From Linyphia triangularis (lineage: Eukaryota > Arthropoda > Arachnida > Araneae > Linyphiidae), in the NCBI GenBank assembly GCA_963978545.1, contig OZ021732.1, forward strand, positions 51,669,714 through 51,733,713: a DNA stretch of 64,000 nucleotides, given 5' to 3'. How positions within the stretch are numbered: the stretch's first letter is position 1; every line of letters begins with the position of its first letter. Positions 9,592-20,429 of this stretch are shown piece by piece. Below the pieces are notes generated by a model that was given only the letters and a program-made list of their open reading frames with translations, ran no database searches and was not told the origin of the DNA. The position numbers and the translations under genes were made by a program.

Positions 9592-12024
9592 TTATCACCC
9601 CTTTTCCAAATTTTTCGAAGACTCACTCTCCTCAGCCAGCTAAAAATATGCATGATAACTTACACAGTTATATAAAAATTATACAATACAATTTACAAAA
9701 TCCAATGTATATCAATGAAACAACAAATTAGGAATGAGGAATGGTTTAAGGATAACAGAATTAGTTATAAACAATCACAATTAAATATTAACTTCAAATA
9801 ACAAAAACATTATTTAAAGAGTAAGGGTATTTAAATTTAAAAATATCTCAAATGTATGCAAGTATTCCCTGTGCAAAGTTTAAATCTCCTTTTCCTTCCT
9901 TCATCGGATTCTTTAATGGCACAGATTATAGAACGCTTTCTTCGCTAGTTCCTTTGAGTAGTTAAGGAAACACTCTTGTTGTTGAAGTGTTTATCAAATT
10001 GAGTGCAACTAAAAAGTTTTATTTGAATCTGCTATGGATAGTGTTCATCTACAGTTCCACTTTCATTACACGGATAACCGATGACACTACATTGTTCCTT
10101 TATTTTCCTTTGATTGGCAAGATTGTTTATACATGGATAAAAAGTTAATGAAATAGTTTACCTTGCCTGGAAATTATGGTAACCCTGTGAAGAAGTCGCT
10201 AGCCTCTTCTCCTGCATAAGAGTGTCCCCTTAACCTTTATCGCTTGCATCTCCCATTAGTGTAGAAAACGAGATATCCTTCCTCGCTCGAGTAGGTACTT
10301 TGTTGACGGCCCGTGGGTGTGGCCTATCTCTCACCCCTTTTTATCTGAGTGGAGTTTGGGATTGTTGACAAAAAAGGACTGCACTTGTTGGAGTGGCACA
10401 TTTGTGGTTGCCAGCTGTTCTCTCCTTGGGGTGTGTTTCACTGTATAGATGCCTTGCTGTTGGTCAGATGGATGTGAAAACTAGTGGTTTGTTGTGTCGC
10501 TGTCGCCTCCTCGCCTGTCATAGGATGATGATGTCAGCTGGTTGCCGGATTTTTGCAGGAAGCTCTTCTCTGGTGTGAGGCTGCCTCCCGGTTGGTTAAC
10601 GCTGTTGGTCGGCTTTTCTGGAAACTCTTGTATGACGTAAGACTGTATTTGGTTGATTAACGCCGGTCGTATCGTCTGGTCCATCGTTGAATCCCCTCTT
10701 TGCTGGTCTTTTGAAATTCTTTGTCTTGCATCTCTGCTAAGCTTTGAATTACGTGAAGAACTTTCTTGCTATATCCCCTCAATCTCCGTCCAGCAGCGAT
10801 GTAGTTTCGATAGCAAGAATGTAGTAGAACTTGCGCGGGTTCCACCTCTGAGTTCGAACGAAATTGTAACATGCAGATTTGTGATACAGATAAATGACAT
10901 CTTAAAATTCACAAACACTCAGCCAGTTTTGGACTTTTAAATTTTATCAATATTATTCCTAAGCCTCACATATTTGACTTATCCAAATTAACAAATTAAA
11001 CCTACATTGATTAAAGTTAAAAAAAATAACTACCTTAGTTTTATCCACACCTTTATATCAATTCCCTCTGAAACTTCCCTTAAGTTGGTATCAAATAACC
11101 AGAACACCGTATTGTGTTTCTACCTAAACATTAATTAACACACACCAAACTGTAGAAATTTCAATATAATTAACAGCATTTTTTTTCAAATTCCAAAATT
11201 CCAATAATGAATTTTCTCCGTATATTATAATCAACGCACCAGTACAATCAGAGCCATAGACCAATTTTAACCAAAACTAGCGTAATCTCTTCAAACTTAC
11301 TTTAATAATTCTAGTAAATTATTTTAATCCACAAAATGCAAAGGCAAAAACAACAACATTTAATCCACACTTTCCCTGACCACACTAAATCACTTCAAAT
11401 TTTCTCGAAATCAATGTGTAAAAGCGCTGTTTTTTTTCTAACCTAAAAAAAAACAACAAGATTTGGAATACCCCTACTCAATTTTACAACTCGAAAAAAA
11501 AAATATCCAAAAGAGAACACGACCCTTCACTTCCCCCTTCATTAGTCCGACAACATCCTCCAAATGCACCATCCACAAACAAAAACAAAACAAAATAAAT
11601 TCTACTGTAAGAAATTCATGTCCCCCTTTACCCCCGGAAAAAGAAACATATCCAACACTCCGGCTTCTTTTCCAATCTGAAAGTCGACTCAAGTGAGTAA
11701 CGTGATATCGTAGTTTGACTCGTCCCCTACCAAAAACTAAAACCTGTTCTGAAGGGACCAACCCTGCTGTTTTTTTTTTTCTTTTCTTCCTTTTTTTTCG
11801 AAATGACAACAGCAATAAAAACACGGTACTGTGGGAATGGGAATCGCCCTTTACGTGAAGTTTAAAACCCCAATGTCCTATTTGATAGATAGTGACAAGT
11901 AAGCGAAGTTGACAAAGGTAAAGCTTTTAGTTAAGTGCTTCCACCCTTAAAATCAGAAAATTGTAAATCGTTTTATTGCTCCAAGCACTCATTATTTCTG
12001 TTTTTCCCACTCCTTGAGTGTGAA
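9592..12024 (-). other. 2.4-kb untranslated region between integrase and 3' LTR
   Basis: No minus-strand ORF above about 116 residues is present, and none looks like an envelope or other known retroelement protein. The short ORF at 11474-11824 is low-complexity (KKRKKRKKK). The stretch is too long for an ordinary 3' UTR of a gypsy element. It may be captured sequence or a lost envelope gene; I cannot tell which. Confidence 0.6.
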
Positions 12025-12810
12025 TCACATAGTGGGGGCCTGTTTACACCTGAGATTGTAAGGGTGTGTAATTGTTTCCTGGCAGGAAGACTCGGTTTCG
12101 TTATCTATTCCCAGATTTATTGCAAACTTGTCGTATCTTTTCTCAGCAAGTTTCAAATTGCAAATGTGTATCCTTTCCTTTACTACATGGGGAGATGCTA
12201 TCAGTTGAATATCCACCAGGTTTTTTGTATGCATCTTCGTAATTTTGCAAGGTCCTGTGAAATATTTATCGAATTTTCCGGGATTTTTGTGGTATACAAT
12301 ACTATTTACTGTAAAATCTCTTTTGTGAGAGTTTTGTATAGCATATTTTTGCTGTATTAATTGAGCTTTCTCAATATTTTTAGACGCTTCACTTCTACAT
12401 TTTTCTATGTGTATTAGAGTTTTTTCAACAAAATTGGGGTATTCCAACCACTCTAAATTGTCCTTAGTGAAATCCTTCATGGTATCAAATACTGGTTCAA
12501 TCTTTCTTCCAAAAAACAGTTGGGCAGGAGAGAACCCTGTAGTTTTATGAATTATATTGTTATAGAAAGATTTGTGTATGTCTAGTGCTAATTGTAATTC
12601 AATCTTGTTTTCCCCCAAAGCCAAAATAGTGTTTTTCAACTGCGAGTTCGACCTTTCACATTTACCGTTAGAAAAAGGGGCGTATGTTGGCGTATGAATG
12701 AGGTGTATACCCAATAGCCTATTTAACTCTGTAAATCCCTTAGAAACAAAATACGTTCCGTTGTCACTTAATATTGTTTCCGGGACGCCGTATCTAGAAA
12801 TGTATTTCAT
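12025..12810 (-). CDS. pol: Integrase, distal part (after in-frame stop)
   Basis: This continues the pol frame beyond a TAA stop at 12817-12819. It holds the second and third catalytic acidic residues of the DDE core (D in ILSDNGTYF, E in FSNGKCERSNSQLK). The usual integrase tail follows (KTTGFSPAQLFFGRKIEP) with a C-terminal region ending HPYNLRCKQAPTM. Six bases separate the stop from the first methionine, in the same frame, so the two pieces are one gene with a nonsense codon. Alone, this fragment lacks the zinc-binding domain and first catalytic D and would not be an active integrase. Confidence 0.9.
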   Translation of the reverse strand: MKYISRYGVPETILSDNGTYFVSKGFTELNRLLGIHLIHTPTYAPFSNGKCERSNSQLKNTILALGENKIELQLALDIHKSFYNNIIHKTTGFSPAQLFFGRKIEPVFDTMKDFTKDNLEWLEYPNFVEKTLIHIEKCRSEASKNIEKAQLIQQKYAIQNSHKRDFTVNSIVYHKNPGKFDKYFTGPCKITKMHTKNLVDIQLIASPHVVKERIHICNLKLAEKRYDKFAINLGIDNETESSCQETITHPYNLRCKQAPTM

Positions 12811-12816
12811 GATACA

Positions 12817-15800
12817 TTAAGCCATTTGTTGAGAGCCAATTTTATCTAATTTATAGAGATCTATATATCGACTAAAATTTTCAATTATTACCAACACATA
12901 TGAGCCACACCTAAGCGGTCCCAGAATATCCATTGATAAATTTGCTCCAATTCTTTTTGGTATAGCCGCTAACCCCTGTGGTTTAAATTTTTGGTAACTT
13001 CTTTTCAATTTTCCGCAAGTTTCGCAGCTTTTAATGAAACTTTTAATATTAATATACAAACCTCTCCACTGGTATCTCCTCATAATGAATTCAAACGTTT
13101 TAGCTATTCCAAAATGCGAAAAATGAGCGTTTTCCAACGCGTACACTTGTAATGTATCAGGCAAAACAATATTAAAAATGAAACTCTCTACACCAGATTC
13201 AGTAATTTTTCTTTTGAACATCAACAACCCTGATTGCTGAACCAAGAAATAATTTTTAAATTTCGCCTTCAATTCAATATTTTCCCCCTTTAGAATCTCC
13301 TTGATTTCCATAACATTTTGATCCCTATTCTGTTCACACAGAATGTTGTTACTATCCAATTTGTGTACCCTGTCATCAGATAAATTATTAATGATTTGTG
13401 AGTTTTGCAGCTGATTAAAGACAAAATCCTCCCAAGACTGTTCCTGTTTGTTGATGTCTACGGGACCCTCGGATTGTGAAGCAGAAGCTTCGATTATACC
13501 TGAATTTTTCGAAACATGTGGTGTAGCAAGTATGGTATTTTCGGAATTGTAGGTTGTCTTACTTAATGTATCATCTACATTTTTAGATCCTTCTGCAAAA
13601 ATTTCCTTAATTCTAGTAGTGTCAGTGTCCAACGAAACTTCAATGTTTGGCGTATTAACTATCCGAGATAAATAGTCTGGTAAAACATTTTCAGAACCCT
13701 TTATATATATCACGCCAAAAGAGTAATAAGCCAATTCATTTAAAATTTTTGTGATTTTATTTGAGTTGTTCTGAAGTTTCGCATAATATTGCAGTGGTCT
13801 GTGATCAGAGAAAACAGTAAATTTTGCACCATAAAGGTATTCATTAAAATGCAAAATCGATTTATGTAATGCAATGAGTTCGATATGTATCGCTGGCAAT
13901 TTTTCCTCGAATTGTGTATTCTTTTTAGAAAAGTATGCAACAGGGCATAGTTTGTTTTCGTGACATTGCATAAGCGTGGCTCCGGTCGAGATCTTGGAAG
14001 CGTCACAAGCCAAAAAGAATTTCTCTTTGATATCAATTTGTTTTAAGAACGGTTTTGTGAAAAACTGCCTATGTAAAGCCTGAAATGCTTCTTCGTGCCT
14101 TTCCATCCAAATAAAAGGTGTGTTTTTCTTGGTCAATTCTTCCAAAACACAGGTGTAGTTAGCGTAATTTTTAATACTATCACGGTAAAAATTAGTTAAC
14201 CCGTTAAATCTACGTAGTTCCTTAATGTTCTTGGGTGTTTGGAAACATGTGATTTTTTGTGTGTTGTATTCGGTTGGTGTGATTCCTGTTCGTGAAATTT
14301 CATACCCCAAATACGTGATTTTCTCCCTGAAAAAACTGCACTTCTCTGCGCTTAAGGTCAAGTTATTAGCCCTTAATCTCTCGAATACTAACTGTAGTTT
14401 ATACGTCATTTCTTCAAAGTTCTTTGCGGGAATAATGACGTCATCAATAAAGAACTTAATTCCGTACTTCTCCAAATCCCCGAGTATTTTAGTTATCAAA
14501 TTTTGAAAAATTGAACTCGAGTTAACCATGCCGTACGGTAATCGCACGAACGAGTAAGTACCCCACATAGTAGCAAAACCCAGCTTTTCAGAGTGTTCTT
14601 CCATACTTAATTGCAAAAAAGCACTGTTGAAATCAATGATGCTATAAAAACGGTATCCACTTAAATCTGTGACCAAATCTTTAATTCTTGGTAAAATTTG
14701 TGGTGCTTTTACAATCATTGAATTTAGAAGTCGCATATCTAACACGCAACGAAAGCTTTGTTTATCATTACCTTGTATTGCCTTTTTCTTTACCATAAGT
14801 ACTGGAGCCAAAAAATGAGTGTTAGACGGTCTTATGATATTAGCATCCAAAAGAGTGTCAATTTGGTTCTTAGCCTCTTCCCTTAAAAGGTGAGGAATGG
14901 GGTATGGTTTGCATCCGATGGCAGAGTCATGTTTTAAAATGATACTAGGTTTTATAGCATCGCAATGGCCTAACGTTTTCATGGATTTTGAAAACACCAA
15001 GTAGTATTTCTCTAATAGCCCTTTCAAATTTTGCCTGTTTTCGTCATTTAGGTGACTCAAATCGAAATCATCAATATCAAATTCCTGTTTTCTCAAGTGC
15101 TTAATTTCCTCAGTTGCAGTAATCAAATTAATCATCTTTGTATTTTCCCGTGTGTCAGATTTTTGCGAATTGTCAATTCTAAACTCTGTTTCAAAATAAC
15201 CCAATTTCATAGATTTATTTAAATGAATCGTGTTTGGGGATTTGTTTTGAACTAAAGTACAAAATTCATTATTTCTCATGTAATTAATGGACATGTTACA
15301 CTCAAGTCGGTCATGTAGTTGAACAGGTGTGAAACAAATATCTCCTTCAAAATTCTGATTTGTATAATCTCTGCATTTTAATTTAATTAAACTAGTTTCC
15401 CCAGGTTCCAAAATTACACCATGAGTTAAGAAAACCCAATTGGACTCCCCACTTGTGCCAAGGGTAGAATTGTCCCGAAACTTGACCGTAGTGTTGTCAA
15501 AGAGTTCCAGTTTACCTTCACGCAAGTTGATATTAATTTTGTATTCAGCCAAAAACGCCATCCCTAAAATTAAATCGAATGTTTCTCTAAATTCTCCGCT
15601 TGAGACAAATAAAATAATTCTAAATTTACTATTCCCCACTTTTATGAAAGTTTCAATGCAGTTTGTGTATTTTAAAGTCGATCCAGTAATAGTCGTAATA
15701 ACAACATTTGAAGCCAAACATTTAGTTTTGATATTCTGTTTAATTAATATATAAACTTCCTTAGAACAGACGTTTATGTTTGCTCCGGAATCAATAAGAG

Positions 15801-15906
15801 CCTTAAATTGTACCCCTGCAATTTCCGTTTGAATAATAGGTAACTTAACGTTATAGCCTTTATTAATATTGTGTGCGACCCCCGTATTAATATTTCCGAC
15901 CTGCAA
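12817..15906 (-). CDS. pol: Pol polyprotein: protease, RT, RNase H, proximal integrase
   Basis: 1029 residues as bounded here. Domains in order: retropepsin with ALIDSGANINVC (about residues 35-45); reverse transcriptase with FRCVLDMRLLNSM, YSIIDFNSAFLQL, RLPYGMVNSSSIFQN and the catalytic box FFIDDVI; RNase H with FFLACDASKISTGATL, HIELIALHKS and FSDHRPLQYY; and integrase zinc-binding domain (HFSHFGIAKTF ... CETCGKLKR) plus the first catalytic D in LSMDILGPL. The frame ends at a TAA inside the integrase core. The region up to 15906 has no ATG start there (TTG), and the open frame runs further upstream. Pol is in the -1 frame relative to gag, and the frames overlap around the gag stop at 15945. 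Expression by -1 frameshifting, usual for gypsy elements, is likely. The GCAAAATACATAAAC context just before the gag stop is a possible slip site. Confidence 0.95.
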   Translation of the reverse strand: MQVGNINTGVAHNINKGYNVKLPIIQTEIAGVQFKALIDSGANINVCSKEVYILIKQNIKTKCLASNVVITTITGSTLKYTNCIETFIKVGNSKFRIILFVSSGEFRETFDLILGMAFLAEYKININLREGKLELFDNTTVKFRDNSTLGTSGESNWVFLTHGVILEPGETSLIKLKCRDYTNQNFEGDICFTPVQLHDRLECNMSINYMRNNEFCTLVQNKSPNTIHLNKSMKLGYFETEFRIDNSQKSDTRENTKMINLITATEEIKHLRKQEFDIDDFDLSHLNDENRQNLKGLLEKYYLVFSKSMKTLGHCDAIKPSIILKHDSAIGCKPYPIPHLLREEAKNQIDTLLDANIIRPSNTHFLAPVLMVKKKAIQGNDKQSFRCVLDMRLLNSMIVKAPQILPRIKDLVTDLSGYRFYSIIDFNSAFLQLSMEEHSEKLGFATMWGTYSFVRLPYGMVNSSSIFQNLITKILGDLEKYGIKFFIDDVIIPAKNFEEMTYKLQLVFERLRANNLTLSAEKCSFFREKITYLGYEISRTGITPTEYNTQKITCFQTPKNIKELRRFNGLTNFYRDSIKNYANYTCVLEELTKKNTPFIWMERHEEAFQALHRQFFTKPFLKQIDIKEKFFLACDASKISTGATLMQCHENKLCPVAYFSKKNTQFEEKLPAIHIELIALHKSILHFNEYLYGAKFTVFSDHRPLQYYAKLQNNSNKITKILNELAYYSFGVIYIKGSENVLPDYLSRIVNTPNIEVSLDTDTTRIKEIFAEGSKNVDDTLSKTTYNSENTILATPHVSKNSGIIEASASQSEGPVDINKQEQSWEDFVFNQLQNSQIINNLSDDRVHKLDSNNILCEQNRDQNVMEIKEILKGENIELKAKFKNYFLVQQSGLLMFKRKITESGVESFIFNIVLPDTLQVYALENAHFSHFGIAKTFEFIMRRYQWRGLYINIKSFIKSCETCGKLKRSYQKFKPQGLAAIPKRIGANLSMDILGPLRCGSYVLVIIENFSRYIDLYKLDKIGSQQMA

Positions 15907-15944
15907 TTGTTCAGGTAAACCTGTGTTTCTGATTTGACAAGGGT

Positions 15945-17087
15945 TTATGTATTTTGCATGTCTTGTTGTCCTACCCCTAAAAAATGATTCTGTGCGCTAC
16001 CTCGGTTTTGTTGAAAATTTCGCCCTCTGTTTAGCCTATAATTTCCTCGGAAATGCTGATTTTGGCTCCTAAAATACCTATTCTGAGCTATGTTTCCTCT
16101 AAAACCCCCTCGTTGTCCAGAGAAGCTGGCTCTCGTGTTCTGAGTGCTTGGGAACTGCTGGTCGCGTCTATTCTGATGAGGTATGTTGATCATGTTTTTA
16201 AAAGCCTCACATTCCGTTGAGAAATGGTCTCCTGATACCCCACACAAATAACATTGCATAATTTGCCCCGGGTTGTGATTGTTGGTCATTTGATTTACTT
16301 CTTGTGGTTGCTGATCCTCTAATTGTATGTACGAGTTTTCTGATTTTAACGCATTAATTTTACATTTAGCAACAGTATCAAGGGCCATTTGGGAGTTCTT
16401 GGCTATTTCGATTGCTTGTTCAAAAGATTTAGGATTTAGTTTTAACACATCCCTTTGTATTTCGGGTAACAGCGAGCCCACGAATTTTGATAATCTCAGC
16501 TTATCTATTACATCCCTTGTATCCTGAGAAATTTCCGTTTGAGTGGTGCCTAAATATTTGTTGGATGCTACGATCAGTCTATGGGCAAACATTTTGACTG
16601 ATTCGTTTTGTTTCATCTGGCAGTTAGAAAAATCCAATTGACATTGTCCTACATCTAACTCATCTTTGAAAAAATCCATAATTTTGTCCCTGACTAGGTT
16701 GTAATTTTGAGAGTTCATAAGTTCCCTGTCTGATATGAGGTATCGAAGCGCGTTGCCTTTTAATTTAGATTTTAGTATAGTAAGTTTCTCCGAGTCGTTC
16801 CACTTTGCAAGTGACGCTACCTCGTCAAATTGCCTAAAGAAAAATTTAGTTTCGTCTTTGCTGCCTTCAAAATTCGCTGTTAACAAAGCCAAACCATTAA
16901 TTTTGCTCGCACTTCCCATTTCGACATTTTCCTGTGCCATTTTTGTATGATTTAGACTACCGCCTGAGTTCTGTCTACTGGTCTCAGCTCTGAATATACT
17001 TGCTGTAGTTGATCTAGTTTTGTGTTTATGGAGCGCTCTATTCCCTCGAACCATACTCAATTGTAAAAATGATTTTAAAAATTCCAA
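15945..17087 (-). CDS. gag: Gag polyprotein with one zinc knuckle
   Basis: 380 residues. The central part (LTANFEGSKDETKFFFRQFDEV, shown only in part, and FVGSLLPEIQRDVL) is the helical capsid region of gypsy gag. One zinc knuckle, CYLCGVSGDHFSTEC, lies near residue 285. Its spacing is CX2CX5HX4C, one residue longer than the canonical CX2CX4HX4C. The tail is rich in R, G, N, Q and F (GQRGGFRGN), typical of nucleic-acid-binding gag ends. It is the first gene after the 5' LTR. The ORF begins about 90 bases downstream of the LTR edge at 17175, so the leader is short. The first ~45 residues may be leader, with a later methionine (MAQENVEMG) as the true start. Confidence 0.9.
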   Translation of the reverse strand: MEFLKSFLQLSMVRGNRALHKHKTRSTTASIFRAETSRQNSGGSLNHTKMAQENVEMGSASKINGLALLTANFEGSKDETKFFFRQFDEVASLAKWNDSEKLTILKSKLKGNALRYLISDRELMNSQNYNLVRDKIMDFFKDELDVGQCQLDFSNCQMKQNESVKMFAHRLIVASNKYLGTTQTEISQDTRDVIDKLRLSKFVGSLLPEIQRDVLKLNPKSFEQAIEIAKNSQMALDTVAKCKINALKSENSYIQLEDQQPQEVNQMTNNHNPGQIMQCYLCGVSGDHFSTECEAFKNMINIPHQNRRDQQFPSTQNTRASFSGQRGGFRGNIAQNRYFRSQNQHFRGNYRLNRGRNFQQNRGSAQNHFLGVGQQDMQNT

Positions 17088-17174
17088 CCATTATATAGTT
17101 GCACTTTATAGCCATACACATCCTTATCCACTGAATAGACAGGTATTCTGAGACTGAGTCAGTCGGCACCATAA

Positions 17175-17813
17175 TGCCATGATTCGTATAGTAGGAGTAC
17201 TAATTACGCATGTATGATATAAGCAATAAATTTAGTGTCAAGCATTTACAGAACACCCCGCAATTAACACAAGTTCTTTAGTTCAGAAACCAGTTTATTC
17301 AGCAGTTAAGTATAAGGTAGCAAACTCATTTCCTCAAAACGCTCACCACATGTGTGAGGTTGAAATCCAAAATAACAAATATTTAAAACAACCAAAAGCA
17401 ATAATTAAAAGGTTAACATATATCCTAACTAGACTTTCCTAGCTGGCTGAGAACTGAGTGAATAAAAGAGCCACTTACTGCTCATTGCTCTGGATCGGGC
17501 GGTCACCGCTTGCCAGCATCAAATCTCCGATCCCCGGTATAAGAACTTTTCTTTCTCAGAGGTCAAGCAACCCTACTTCTCTCTTCGAAACCTCCGGGCT
17601 AGATGCTCACCCCTCTTCTCCTTGCAGCCTCCAAAAAACCCCTCTTCAATTCCAACCCCCACGCGCAACATAAGTAAAGAAATCTGCCCGCTTATTCGTG
17701 CAATTCTCATTGACGTAGTCTAGAGTGTCAAAAGAGGCGGGCTATGATTGTTACACCAGGAGGTTTCCTTAATTATATCATACTAAATGTCATAATGAAA
17801 ACACCTTATGACA
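17175..17813 (-). repeat. 5' LTR of the large gypsy element
   Basis: 639-bp copy of the LTR. Inside the element, 2-3 bases from its edge, the minus strand reads TGGTGCCGACTGACTCAG, which sits where a primer binding site should be. I could not assign the tRNA with confidence. Confidence 0.95.
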
Positions 17814-17886
17814 GTGATAAAGAGAAAAATGATGAAACAGACAAATTCAAAAAATAGAAGTCGCCAGTGTTTAAAAAAAAGTTCTG

Positions 17887-18695
17887 ATATCCCCCCAAAA
17901 AACACTTTTGAAAAGTAGAAAAACCACCAACCTCAAAAATACAAAAATCTTTCTTGCAATAAAAAAATCATAAACATGATGAAAATTTTCAGTCACAAAC
18001 ACAGTGATATAAAAAATGACCAACCTCTGATTACAAATCTCGGTTGTGACTCGCTTAAAAATGTATGCTTACTTAGTTTATTTTTAAAATTTAAGTTCCG
18101 CTCAAATAAAAATTTACGCTGCTTGAGGTTGGCGCCCGTCTTAATCACTAACCTTTAACCCCCCTCCTCTCCCCACACAATAAAATTTTTCCAAAATGCA
18201 TGTATCAACCAAACAAAAGCGTACCACAAACACTTCAGTTTCCTACTTAAAAAATTCTTAATAAATATTCAAATGCGAGGATTTGAGCACAGTTTCTCTA
18301 TACTATTTTGAAAATTACATCTACATGACGATTTACACTACTTAGTACTTCCTATCCATCCAAATGAAATCATATCTCCTCCAATATTCGTGCAAACAGT
18401 CATAAATTAGTTTAAACACAAGCATTGTTAATATTCCTATGACGGGCGCCAACCTCAAGCAGCGTATATTTTTATGGGAGCGGAACTTAAATTTTAAAAA
18501 TAAACTAAGTAAGCATACATTCTTAAGCGAGTCACAACCGAGAGTTGCAATCAGAGGTTGGCCATTTTTTATATCACTGTGTTTGTGACTGAAAATTTTC
18601 ATCGTGTTTATGATTTTTTTTATTGCAAGAAAGATTTTTGTATTTTTGAGGTTGGTGGTTTTTCTACTTTTCTAAAGTGTTTTTTGGGGGGATAT
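17887..18695. mobile_element. Foldback element with ~258-bp inverted arms
   Basis: The left arm, about 17887-18144, starts atatccccccaaaaaacac. It is repeated inverted at about 18439-18695 (gtgttttttggggggatat) with few differences, around a spacer of about 295 bp. The matching 60-residue reading frames on opposite strands are only a by-product of the two arms. There is no transposase. It looks like a foldback or long-TIR MITE. Its target duplication could not be settled because the ends are themselves palindromic. Confidence 0.85.
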
Positions 18696-18881
18696 ACTAT
18701 CTTCCTCGTTTGACCTTTCGTATAGATATTTCAAGCGATTGGATTATTTTATTTCTTTGACAATGTAAAAAATAAGATTATCCCTACATCTTAAAACACT
18801 GATTTTGTATAACTTGAGGTTTTAAACTTCGTCCATTCCCATATAAGTATACGATCAAGTATAATTTCTGTTCGTTTATAC

Positions 18882-18882
<1 letters not shown>

Positions 18883-18922
<40 letters not shown>
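18883..18922. repeat. Poly-T tract, 40 bases
   Basis: Uninterrupted run of T. It could be the tail of a minus-strand retroposed copy, but the adjoining sequence gave no identifiable body. Confidence 0.9.
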
Positions 18923-18925
<3 letters not shown>

Positions 18926-19164
18926 TAATTTTAAAATATTTCTAAATGTTTGAAATGCGATAATATAAATATTAATTCAAGACATTGATACATACAATTG
19001 ATAAAAGTCAACAAATATACATAATAAACAAAACACAAATAATATAACAGCTTAAATACCACAACTAAATTTAAGGCTCTTATTTTCAGAGAAAACTTAC
19101 ATTTGGAGGAATATATTCTGTATATAGTGCATATACTTATTTTTTTCCCCCATTTCACAATATT

Positions 19165-19330
19165 TGTCGCTAACCTGAGGACTGTGAGGTTAGCACTCTA
19201 GCCTCGCATGCTAAATGTGCTGGGTCCGAATACTGGGGGATGTTCGATGTGGTTCGGAATCCACGTTACGCTGTAAGTCCCTGCCTGATTAGCCATTATT
19301 GTGCACAAATATAGGTTGTAGAGCGTAGAA
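19165..19330 (+). repeat. tRNA-derived SINE, degenerate
   Basis: The block tgaggttagcactctagcc resembles an A box, and ctgggtccgaatactggg a B box at tRNA-like spacing. The non-tRNA body (ggttcggaatccacgttacg ... cattattgtgcacaaatataggttg) recurs in diverged form at 8252-8420. Confidence 0.6.
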
Positions 19331-20429
19331 ACAACCCGATAAACCAAACCATAATGTTTTTCAGGACAAGCATGTATTGTCGCTTTAGAAAATTTAATCT
19401 TGTTTAGTCTTCTTATCAAATGCCTCTTTTGAATATACAAAATCATTTGGATGAAAATGCAGCTCGCATACCTTATATAGTGGACATTTTTTTTAAACAT
19501 CTCTATCAAATTCTTAAGAAAACAAGACATTGAAATTAAAAAATGTTCCCACATTTTATTTTTATTTTATGTTGGTCATTTTGAAAGGCTAGTAAAGATT
19601 GGGTAAAGCTTCCAAATACGGTACGGATTCTGCGCCAAAAATTGTGTTCATAAAACCGCGTCAAATGATGTCAACCATAGGTTGTTTACTCGTTATTAAA
19701 AAAAAATTGCGTGTTACGGCTATTTGCGAAAATTACTTTGGCGCAGAAATCGTACCGTACTTGGAATTTTAACCAATGATTGGTTCCTAAGCTTTCATTT
19801 AAAAAATAATATCCAAAAGAAAAGTTATCACTATCGTAAATAGTTAGCATATCTTTCAAGCACTTTAATAACAACTTCTCAAGAACTTATATTTAAAAAC
19901 ATCTATTTATATATAAAAAATAAATCTATTTATATGGATAATACTCACTTATATTTAAAAACATCTATTTATATAATTCTCTTGCGTGCCGCCCAAATTC
20001 GGCTGTATTTCTGTGAGCAGAGTGGCAACGACTTCAAACATTCAATCACAAATCTTTTAAATGTACTTTATGCACGAATTTCCAAATTCAGCAATCCAGC
20101 CAATCACAATATATCTTTTGAAATTTGACTAATACATCTGGCAACAGTCAACAAATGGATTCGCTATATTTTGTTTTTCTTATTACAGATACTACAGATA
20201 TACGTATTATTGCCTATTTAAAACGTATTAATTTAATATTTACGATGATCCTACAATAAATAGATGTAAGATGTGTACTGGTGCTAAAGTAACTTGAAGG
20301 CTATCGTCCCGTAAGCATGTTTCGGATGCTGTGGGGTATGGATAATACAATTTCGACTACAAAACTTATTTTCTTATATAATTAAAACAAGCTATATTTG
20401 TTTAGATTCTGCAAATAACCACAACATAT

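Larger units (their letters stand above)
8952..17813 (-). mobile_element. Complete Ty3/gypsy LTR retrotransposon, very young
   Basis: The 8.86-kb element has LTRs of 640 and 639 bp and a 5-bp target duplication, gtgat, on both sides (8947-8951 and 17814-17818). By eye the LTRs differ at only two places: T/A in gctggctgag(t/a)actgag, and one C more or less in a C run. The insertion is therefore recent. Genes read on the minus strand in the order gag, protease, RT, RNase H, integrase, which is the Ty3/gypsy order. A single in-frame stop interrupts integrase. About 2.4 kb without recognisable genes separates integrase from the 3' LTR. Confidence 0.95.

Noticed and set aside
11474..11824. 116-residue minus-strand ORF in the 3' region of the large gypsy element
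   Set aside because: Low-complexity K/R-rich start over an A/T tract, with no signal peptide, membrane segment or envelope motif.
17976..18602. Two very similar ~60-86-residue ORFs on opposite strands
   Set aside because: They are the two arms of the foldback element read in opposite directions. No coding evidence.
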